From positions 4,898,001-4,962,000 of the forward strand of contig NZ_CP024608.1 in NCBI RefSeq assembly GCF_002752675.1: a stretch of DNA of 64,000 bases, in the 5' to 3' direction. Of the stretch, positions 56,804 through 64,000 are shown piece after piece; position 1 is the stretch's first letter; each line of letters opens with the position of its first letter. Position numbers and translations under genes: made by a program. This DNA is from Massilia violaceinigra. GTDB lineage: Bacteria > Pseudomonadota > Gammaproteobacteria > Burkholderiales > Burkholderiaceae_D. The notes under the pieces are model-generated. The model was not told where the DNA came from. It saw only the letters and a program-made list of their open reading frames with translations, and searched no databases.

Positions 56804-59800
56804 ATGAATATCAAGGACCAACGTGTTGCCGTTATCGGGATGTCGGGGAAATTCCCCGGTGCCAATAGTGTTGCCGAGTTCTGGGAGAACATCTGCGCGA
56901 AAAAGGAGAGCATTCGCGCGCTATCCGACGAAGAGCTGAGAAGCGCCGGCGTGCCCGAGCGCGATATCGCCGACAGTGCCTACGTGAAAGCATCGGCGCT
57001 GCTGGACGATGTGGAAATGTTCGATCCCGGCTTCTTCAAGATCTCGCCGCTGGAAGCGGAGCTGATGGATCCGCAGATCCGCCTGCTGCTGCAATGCGCG
57101 TGGGAAACGCTGGAAGATGCCGGCCACGCCCGCAAGGAGGCCCAGAACATCGGCGTGTTTGCCGGCGCGGGCGGGGTCACGACCAGCTATTTTGCCAATT
57201 TCGTCAACGTGGACGAGCGCTTCAAGAAGATCACGGCGGGCTCTACGCACCTGGGCAACGACAAGGATTTCCTTGCAACCTATATTTCGTACAAGCTGAA
57301 CCTGACCGGCCCGAGCATGACGGTGCAAACCGCGTGCTCGACCTCGCTGGTAGCGCTGCATCAGGCTTGCCAGAGCGTGCTCAACGGCGAATGCGCTATG
57401 GCACTTGCCGGCGGCGTCACCGTGCGGGTGCCGCATGTGCAGGGGTATCACTATAAAGAAGGCTACATTTTCTCGCGCTCGGGGAGAATCAGCGCGTTTG
57501 ACGAGGCGGCCGATGGCGTGGTGTTCGGCAGCGGCCTGGGCCTGGTACTGGTCAAGCGGTTGGCGGATGCGATCGCCGACGGCGACCATATTTACGCCGT
57601 CATCAAGGGCTCGGCCATCATGAACGATGGCAAAGGCAAGATGAGCTATGCCGCCAGCAGCGCCAAGGGGCAAATCGCCTGCGTGCGCGCGGCGCTGGCC
57701 AAGGCCGACGTGGACGCCGGTTCCATCAGCTTCGTCGAATCGCACGGCACCGGCACGCTCATGGGCGACCCGGAAGAGGTCAAGGCCCTCTCTGCCGCGT
57801 TCAAGGAACAGACCGACAAGAAAGCGTTTTGCGCGCTGGGCGCCGTGAAAGCCAACATTGGCCACCTGGAAGCTGCCGCCGGAATTGCCGGCTTCATCAA
57901 GGCAGTGCTGGCGGTCAAGCATGGCCTCATTCCTCCGACCGCACACTATTCGACCCCAAATCCCCGCATTAAGTTCGACAACACGCCGTTCTTTATCAAC
58001 GGCGACGTGCAGCAGTGGATGGATGGCGGCAAGCCGCGCCGGGCGGCAGTCAACAGCCTGGGCGTGGGCGGGACCAACGCATTCGTGATTATCGAAAACT
58101 ACGTTGCCCCAAAACGCACCGCCAGGAAAGTCGCCAGCGGCCCCGTCGTGGTTCCGCTGTCGGCAAAATCGTCCTTGAGTCTGCGCAGCCAAGTGCAAAA
58201 ACTGGCCGATTTTCTCGCAACCGGCCGCGTGGTTGACCTTGCTGACCTGGCCTACACGTTACAGACCGGACGCGAAGCAATGGACGTGCGTGCGGCATTC
58301 ACGGTCGCCACGGTTGACGAACTCAAGCTAAGTCTGGCCGCTTTCCTCGACGGCGAGCCGGTCAGCCTGCCCGAAGGCGAACTCGCCGCTTCATGGGTAG
58401 GCGGCGCCGACATCGACTGGCATGCACTCAATGGTAGCGCCAAGCGCAAGCGCATCAGCCTGCCGACCTACGCGTTCGCCAAGGAGCGCTGTTGGATCGA
58501 TACTGTTGGTACCGTTCCGGCTGCGGCGATGCTGCATCCACTGCTGCACGTAAACAAGTCCGACCTGAACGAGCAAAAGTACAGCTCGACTTTCAACGGC
58601 GAAGAATTCTTCCTTAAAGACCATCTGGTGCGCACCAAACCGGGCGCCTCGGCACTGCAGAAGGTGCTGCCGGCGGTTGCCTACCTCGAAATGGCGCGCG
58701 CCGCCATCGAGCAGGCGGCTCCTGTCCACGCCGATGCGAGCGTGCTGGAACTGCGCGACATCGTCTGGCTGCGTCCCATCCCGGTCGACGCAGACACGCA
58801 GGTCAACATCGCCATCGTGGCGGATCAGCGCATCGAGTTCGAGGTCTACACCTCGGATGACCAGATTCACTGCCAGGGCTGGTGCCAGTTCAGCACCGAC
58901 ACCGCGGCCGAACGCTTCGACCCCGCGCAGTTGAAGGAATCGATGGGGCAGGGCCACTGGTCCGGGGCGGCCTTGTACGCAGCGTTCGAGAAAATGGGGC
59001 TGGCCTACGGGCCGGCACACCGGCCAATCGCCAGCATTGAGCGCGGCGACCGGGCCTTGCTCGCGCGTTTGAACCTGCCGGCCAGCGTGCAGGCGGGCGG
59101 CGCGGCCTACGTGCTGCATCCGAGCCTGATGGACGGTGCCCTGCAAGCTGCCACGGTGCTGATGTTCGACCCCGCCAACCCGCCACGTGCGCCAATCGTG
59201 CCGTTCGCAATCGACAGCGTGCAGCTGGTCGCCCCGTGCACCAGCGAGATGCTGGTCTGGGCGCGCCATGCGGACGGCGACAAGGCGGCCAGCTTCGATA
59301 TCGACATGCTCGACGCCGACGGTAAGCTGTGCGTGCGTATCCGCGGGTTTTCGCCGCGTCCATTGGGCCGCGAAGTGCTGGGCAGCCTGCTGGCCGCGCG
59401 CGAATGGCAGCAGAACGACGTGACGCAGGGCCAGGCGGCGCTCGCCGAACAGCATGTTCTCTTGTGCGGCCTGCCGCAAATCGACGCCGACAAGATCGCG
59501 CGCGACTGCCTGCCGCTGCCGCTGGAATCAGATAAAGACGTCGCCGCGCGCTATGCCGACCTTGCGCTGGCCTGTTTCGACAAGCTCCAGTCGCTCGTCA
59601 ACAGCAAGCCAACGGGGAAGACCGTCTTGCAGCTCGTGCTGCCGAACTCCGAGGAAAACGCCATGTACGCCGGCCTGGCCGGCATGTTCAAGACGGCTAC
59701 GCTGGAAAACCCGCAGGTCGCCGGGCAGATTGTACTGGTCGATGCCGGAGTGGGTACCGACGATCTGGCAGCCTTGCTGCTGGCCGAACGCGCCCACCCG

Positions 59801-62800
59801 CACGATACGCTGATCAAATACGAACGCGGTGCCCGCCACACGTCCGGATGGCGCTTTCTGCCCGACGACGCACCCGCCGAAAGCCCGTTCAAGGATCATG
59901 GCGTGTACCTGATCACCGGCGGGCTTGGTGGCCTGGGCGTGCTGTTCGCAAAAGAGATCCTGGCTTGCTGCGCGACGGCGACCATTGTCCTCACCGGCCG
60001 CGCCGCGTTGGCGGAGCTTGGCGATAAACAGGCGGTCCTGGCGGCGCTTCAGGCAGGTGGGGCGCGCATCGAATATCGTCAAGTCGATCTGGAAGATGCA
60101 GCGCAGGTCGCCGAGCTGATTACGGCGGTCCGCACTGAGCACCGTCAGCTCAATGGCATCATCCATAGCGCCGGCATGACCGCCGACGCCTTCATCCTCA
60201 AGAAGACGTCGCAGCAATTTCGCCAGGTGCTCGGGCCGAAAGTGGCCGGCACTGTCCATCTGGACCACGCAACGCGCGACCTTGATCTCGATTTCCTGAT
60301 CCTGTTCTCGTCGTTGACGGCCGCGGTGGGCAACCTGGGTCAGGCCGATTACGCGGCAGCCAACGGCTTCCTGAACGAGTTTGCGGCCGGTCGCCGGCGC
60401 GGCAGAACCGTGGCAATCGGCTGGCCGCTGTGGGAGGACGGCGGCATGCAGATCGACGCCGCAGCGCGCGACCAGCTATACGAAGCGACCGGCATCCATC
60501 CTATGCGGTCAAGCACCGGTATGCGCATGTTCTACCGCAGTCTCGCGCTGGATGTCGATCACACGGTGGTCATGGAAGGAAACCTGAATGCCATGCAGCG
60601 CACTCTCGGCGTTGGTGCCGCGCTGCACGTCGCTCCGATGGGCGCGGACACGGCTTCGCCGGCCATGATGGTGGGCGGCTTGTCGGAGCAATGCGAAGCC
60701 TTCCTGTGCACGCAGCTGGCAGGCTTGCTGAAGCTCCCTGCGGACAAAGTCGATCCGCGTGTACCGCTTGGCGACTACGGCATCGATTCGATCCTGGCGC
60801 TGGACCTGACGCGCGTGCTGGAAAACAGCTTCGGCGCGTTGCCGAAAACCCTGTTCTTCGAATATCTGAACATCCGCGAACTGGCTGACTACTTCGTCAA
60901 GGCGCATGCGCCCGTGTTGGCCACGCTGTTCTCGGGTGCGGCAACGCCGCCATTGGGCGTGGCGCCGGAACAGGAATCGACGTTCAGCATCCGCAACCGC
61001 GCCGCTAAAAAAGCGCGTGCCCCCGAACATGACGCCATCGCCATCGTGGGCCTGAGCGGCCGCTACCCTGAAGCGCGCGACCTGCACGCGTTCTGGGACA
61101 ATCTGCGCGATGGGAAGGACTGCATCGTCGAAGTGCCGAAAGATCGCTGGAACTGGCGCGAGTACTACACCGAAGACCGTACCAAAAAAGGCCACCATTT
61201 CAGCAAATGGGGCGGCTTCATCGAAGGCGTGGACGAATTCGACGCGCGCTTCTTCAATATTTCGCCGCTGGAAGCGGAAACCATCGATCCGCAGGAACGC
61301 CTGTTCCTGGAACACGCCTGGATGGCGATCGAGGACGCCGGCTACACGCGCGCCTCGCTGCAAAGCCCGAACGGGAGCGACCTGCCGGGCCAGGTCGGCG
61401 TGTACGCGGGCGTGATGTACGGCGAATACCAGCTGTTTGGTGCCGAAGCGAGCATGCAGGGTGCCCGCATGGGCATGGCCAGTAACCTGGCGAGCATCGC
61501 AAACCGCGTGTCGTACGCGCTGAACCTGCACGGCCCGAGCATGGCGGTGGACACCATGTGCTCGTCGTCGCTGACTGCCATTCACCTCGCGTGCCAGGAC
61601 CTGAAGCTTGGCCGCACGCCGGTGGGCATCGCCGGTGGCGTGAATGTCACCATTCACCCGAACAAATACCTGATGCTCAGCGCCGGCCAGTTCATCTCCG
61701 GCGACGGCCATTGCCAGAGTTTCGGTGAGGGTGGGGACGGCTATATTCCGGGCGAGGGCGTTGGCGTGGTGGTGCTCAAGCGGCTGGCCGATGCACAGCG
61801 CGACGGCAACCATATTTACGGGATCATCCGCGCCAGTGCGCTGAGCCACGGCGGCCGGACCAATGGCTACACCGTGCCCAATCCGCAGGCACAGGCCAGC
61901 GCGATTCGCCATGCGCTGGCGCAGGCCGGGGTAGAGCCGCGCCACATCAGCTACATCGAGGCGCACGGCACCGGCACCAAACTGGGCGACCCGATCGAGA
62001 TCGCGGCCCTGAGCCGGGTGTTCCAGGAGAGTACCCAGGACACGGGCTTCTGCCTGATCGGATCGGCCAAGTCGAACATCGGCCATTGCGAGGCGGCAGC
62101 CGGGATCGCCGGGCTGACCAAGGTTCTACTGCAAATGAAGCACAGGCAGATCGTGCCGTCGCTGCATTCGACGCGCCTCAATCCCCATATCGATTTCGCC
62201 AGCACGCCGTTCGTGGTCAACCAGACACTCACGGCGTGGGAGCAGCCGGTAGTGGAGGGCAAGCAGGTGGCGCGCATCGCCGGCATTTCGTCGTTCGGTG
62301 CCGGCGGCTCGAACGCGCACGTGATCGTCGAGGAGTATGTGCCGGTCGCTTCGGCCACGCAGCCGGATGCGATGATGATTTTCCCTCTCTCGGCACGCAC
62401 CGCCGACCAACTGGGCGAAAAAGCACGCGACCTGCTTGAGTTCATGCGCACCAACGGGGGCGCGCTGCCGCTGGCGTCCATTGCCTACACCCTTGGTGCG
62501 GGACGCGAAGCGATGGGCCAGCGCTTCGCTGTCGTCGCCGATTCGGCCGCCGCATTGGTCGAGCGGCTGCAAGCGTATGTCGATGGCCGGGCTGCTGTTG
62601 TGGACCATTCGTCCATGGCGGCGCTGGCAGACCAGTGGACCAAGGGGATGGATCTCGATTGGGCCGGCTTCCATACCACCCAGCCATCGCTGGTCAGCCT
62701 GCCGACGTACCCGTTCGCGCGCCAGCGCCACTGGGTCGAGGTTGCACCGCGCGCGGCGAAACTGCAATCCGCGCTGCATCCGCTGCTGCACGCGAACACC

Positions 62801-64000
62801 TCGGACTTCAAGCAGCAGAGCTATACATCGACTTTCGAGCATCAGTTGACCCGCGAAACGTGCCTGGACATGGCGCGCGCCGCCATTGCACTGTCAATGC
62901 CTGCACGGTCTGCATCGATGACTCTGGAATTGAGCGACGTCGCCTTTGTCCAGCCGCTTGACGCCGGTGGCCTTCCGGTCACCATCGCCTTGTTCGACAA
63001 ACGCGGCGATCAAGTGGCGTTCGAGATTTACAGTGACGATGTCGTGCACTTCCAGGGACGCGCGGCGTGGAGCGATGCACCGGCTGTCCAGATGCCCGCG
63101 CCGGTACGGCTGGTCCAGGTCAGCTTCGACAATCGGCTGCAGGAAAAGCCCAAGCGCAGCATCACCTTGCGCATGCCGGATGCAGCCGTGGCCGACACGC
63201 ACCGCAACGTGGCCAAGCCGCGCATTTCGCTATCGGGAAGCGCGTTCAATGCCCCGGCACCGGCGCGATCCGAATCGCTGGTCAGCCTGTTCGAACTAGG
63301 TGACGGCGTCTTTACGATCCGGGTTGCCGAGAGCAGCCTGTCGCCAGCACTGATCGGCGACCTCCTGGGCGCCATGCGCACCGTTGCGGACGCGCCGACG
63401 GCAAAAGCGCTGACTATCGAAGGCGGCGCCCAATCATTTCTTTCCGGCGGGCTCGCGCAGCATCGGCAAGCCGTCGATGCGGGCTTGTACAAGGCAGTGG
63501 CCGAATTTCCGTATCCGGTCATTGCAGTCGCGCAGGGCGATACAACCGGCGCAGGCTTCCTGCTGGCCGCCGTATGCGACTTTGTGGTGTGCAGCGAGTC
63601 GGCACGCTATGCCTTTGCGCAGCCGGCGGATGGGTTGTATCCATCGGCCGCCGAAGACCTGCTGATCGAACGCTTCGGCCGCGTGCAGGCTAACGATTTC
63701 CTGTACCTGAGCGCTAGCTCCATCGGCGCCGACCTTAAAGCCAAGGGCTGGACCTGCCCAATCGTGCCATCCGATACAGTGGAAGACGTGGCCCGGGCAT
63801 TGGCAGTAAATCTGGCGACGAAGTCGCAGACCGCATTGCGCCTTCTGAAAAAGCACCTTGCACGCGCGAACACCAGCGCTGTTCACGCTCTTCCTGCTGT
63901 CGCCGATGCCTGGTTTGCGCCAGTCACCGCGAAAAATACCGGGCTTGAAGCGCCATCCGACGCCCTGCATCTTGCGTTGCACGGCGACCGTGTACTGATT
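56804..64000 (+). CDS. Trans-AT polyketide synthase, 3' end outside the window
   Basis: 2399 codons, still open at the window end. Order: KS (C178 in TACSTS, H314, H354; intact); DH (DHLVRT.. then LPAVAYLEMARAA and HPSLMDGALQ); KR (TGGLGGLG, QADYAAAN); ACP (S1329, GIDSI); KS (C1586 in TMCSSS, HGTGTKLGDP, NIGHCEA; intact); a relic DH of about 110 residues (about 1985-2095) that has lost the His motif and the whole second half; a crotonase-like ECH domain (about 2140-2360) with VAQGDTTGAGFLLAAVCDFVV and a C-terminal part like the decarboxylating ECH2 enzymes of beta-branching. No AT. The first DH has T for the usual Gly in HxxxG and an insertion. The start ATG has GAGATAGGA upstream. Confidence 0.88.
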   Translation, partial: MNIKDQRVAVIGMSGKFPGANSVAEFWENICAKKESIRALSDEELRSAGVPERDIADSAYVKASALLDDVEMFDPGFFKISPLEAELMDPQIRLLLQCAWETLEDAGHARKEAQNIGVFAGAGGVTTSYFANFVNVDERFKKITAGSTHLGNDKDFLATYISYKLNLTGPSMTVQTACSTSLVALHQACQSVLNGECAMALAGGVTVRVPHVQGYHYKEGYIFSRSGRISAFDEAADGVVFGSGLGLVLVKRLADAIADGDHIYAVIKGSAIMNDGKGKMSYAASSAKGQIACVRAALAKADVDAGSISFVESHGTGTLMGDPEEVKALSAAFKEQTDKKAFCALGAVKANIGHLEAAAGIAGFIKAVLAVKHGLIPPTAHYSTPNPRIKFDNTPFFINGDVQQWMDGGKPRRAAVNSLGVGGTNAFVIIENYVAPKRTARKVASGPVVVPLSAKSSLSLRSQVQKLADFLATGRVVDLADLAYTLQTGREAMDVRAAFTVATVDELKLSLAAFLDGEPVSLPEGELAASWVGGADIDWHALNGSAKRKRISLPTYAFAKERCWIDTVGTVPAAAMLHPLLHVNKSDLNEQKYSSTFNGEEFFLKDHLVRTKPGASALQKVLPAVAYLEMARAAIEQAAPVHADASVLELRDIVWLRPIPVDADTQVNIAIVADQRIEFEVYTSDDQIHCQGWCQFSTDTAAERFDPAQLKESMGQGHWSGAALYAAFEKMGLAYGPAHRPIASIERGDRALLARLNLPASVQAGGAAYVLHPSLMDGALQAATVLMFDPANPPRAPIVPFAIDSVQLVAPCTSEMLVWARHADGDKAASFDIDMLDADGKLCVRIRGFSPRPLGREVLGSLLAAREWQQNDVTQGQAALAEQHVLLCGLPQIDADKIARDCLPLPLESDKDVAARYADLALACFDKLQSLVNSKPTGKTVLQLVLPNSEENAMYAGLAGMFKTATLENPQVAGQIVLVDAGVGTDDLAALLLAERAHPHDTLIKYERGARHTSGWRFLPDDAPAESPFKDHGVYLITGGLGGLGVLFAKEILACCATATIVLTGRAALAELGDKQAVLAALQAGGARIEYRQVDLEDAAQVAELITAVRTEHRQLNGIIHSAGMTADAFILKKTSQQFRQVLGPKVAGTVHLDHATRDLDLDFLILFSSLTAAVGNLGQADYAAANGFLNEFAAGRRRGRTVAIGWPLWEDGGMQIDAAARDQLYEATGIHPMRSSTGMRMFYRSLALDVDHTVVMEGNLNAMQRTLGVGAALHVAPMGADTASPAMMVGGLSEQCEAFLCTQLAGLLKLPADKVDPRVPLGDYGIDSILALDLTRVLENSFGALPKTLFFEYLNIRELADYFVKAHAPVLATLFSGAATPPLGVAPEQESTFSIRNRAAKKARAPEHDAIAIVGLSGRYPEARDLHAFWDNLRDGKDCIVEVPKDRWNWREYYTEDRTKKGHHFSKWGGFIEGVDEFDARFFNISPLEAETIDPQERLFLEHAWMAIEDAGYTRASLQSPNGSDLPGQVGVYAGVMYGEYQLFGAEASMQGARMGMASNLASIANRVSYALNLHGPSMAVDTMCSSSLTAIHLACQDLKLGRTPVGIAGGVNVTIHPNKYLMLSAGQFISGDGHCQSFGEGGDGYIPGEGVGVVVLKRLADAQRDGNHIYGIIRASALSHGGRTNGYTVPNPQAQASAIRHALAQAGVEPRHISYIEAHGTGTKLGDPIEIAALSRVFQESTQDTGFCLIGSAKSNIGHCEAAAGIAGLTKVLLQMKHRQIVPSLHSTRLNPHIDFASTPFVVNQTLTAWEQPVVEGKQVARIAGISSFGAGGSNAHVIVEEYVPVASATQPDAMMIFPLSARTADQLGEKARDLLEFMRTNGGALPLASIAYTLGAGREAMGQRFAVVADSAAALVERLQAYVDGRAAVVDHSSMAALADQWTKGMDLDWAGFHTTQPSLVSLPTYPFARQRHWVEVAPRAAKLQSALHPLLHANTSDFKQQSYTSTFEHQLTRETCLDMARAAIALSMPARSASMTLELSDVAFVQPLDAGGLPVTIALFDKRGDQVAFEIYSDDVVHFQGRAAWSDAPAVQMPAPVRLVQVSFDNRLQEKPKRSITLRMPDAAVADTHRNVAKPRISLSGSAFNAPAPARSESLVSLFELGDGVFTIRVAESSLSPALIGDLLGAMRTVADAPTAKALTIEGGAQSFLSGGLAQHRQAVDAGLYKAVAEFPYPVIAVAQGDTTGAGFLLAAVCDFVVCSESARYAFAQPADGLYPSAAEDLLIERFGRVQANDFLYLSASSIGADLKAKGWTCPIVPSDTVEDVARALAVNLATKSQTALRLLKKHLARANTSAVHALPAVADAWFAPVTAKNTGLEAPSDALHLALHGDRVLI

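Overview
The window is GC-rich DNA from a betaproteobacterium, most likely an Oxalobacteraceae member near Massilia, Duganella or Janthinobacterium. This is inferred from the smpB / ratA-rnfH / DUF4124 / guaB / guaA neighbourhood and from the protein sequences; no rRNA or tRNA gene is present to confirm it.

Positions 1-10.4 kb are core genome. They hold a partial CDS, a secreted M19 dipeptidase-like protein with four Cys-rich repeats, DsbC, a Bcr/CflA-type MFS pump, smpB, ratA, rnfH, a DUF4124 protein, guaB and guaA, with clear hairpin terminators. Positions 10.4-13.9 kb hold an SDR, a secreted double beta-propeller and a DUF6506 protein.

Positions 14.1-20.9 kb form a minus-strand uptake locus. 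A cobalamin riboswitch leads into a TonB receptor, followed by a DUF2946 protein, a TonB siderophore-type receptor and a PepSY membrane protein. Positions 21.1-27.6 kb are a scrapyard: a frameshifted TonB receptor tail, a headless flavoprotein, a sensor-kinase tail and an RND pump split by an IS1380-family element. Intact PstS-like and chemoreceptor genes lie within it. Positions 27.6-30.6 kb hold a DJ-1/PfpI protein and an OmpR-type two-component system.

From 31.3 kb to the window end every gene lies on the plus strand, forming one >32 kb trans-AT polyketide locus. It opens with a NusG paralogue (LoaP/RfaH/UpxY type). A 516-bp leader follows, with two identical copies of an ops-like hairpin element. 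Next come two PKS genes: a 3593-aa protein starting ACP - aminoacyltransferase-like (DUF2156) - tyrosine phenol-lyase-like PLP domain - KS, and a 1144-aa protein with a histidine-less KS and a thioesterase. After these come an MMPL/RND exporter, a LolA-like protein, an outer-membrane barrel, a GMC oxidoreductase, two membrane-anchored START proteins, an acyl/aryl-AMP ligase, a FabG-like reductase and a free ACP. A third PKS gene (KS-DH-KR-ACP-KS-relic DH-ECH) runs off the window end. No AT domain occurs in any module.

The reading is that the NusG paralogue keeps polymerase processive across the operon. The unusual PLP/aminoacyltransferase front end and the ligase/ACP set supply or modify starter units. 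The START and MMPL/LolA/barrel proteins move an amphiphilic product to the outer membrane. I do not recognise the locus as a characterised pathway; it is the best candidate here for an undescribed system.
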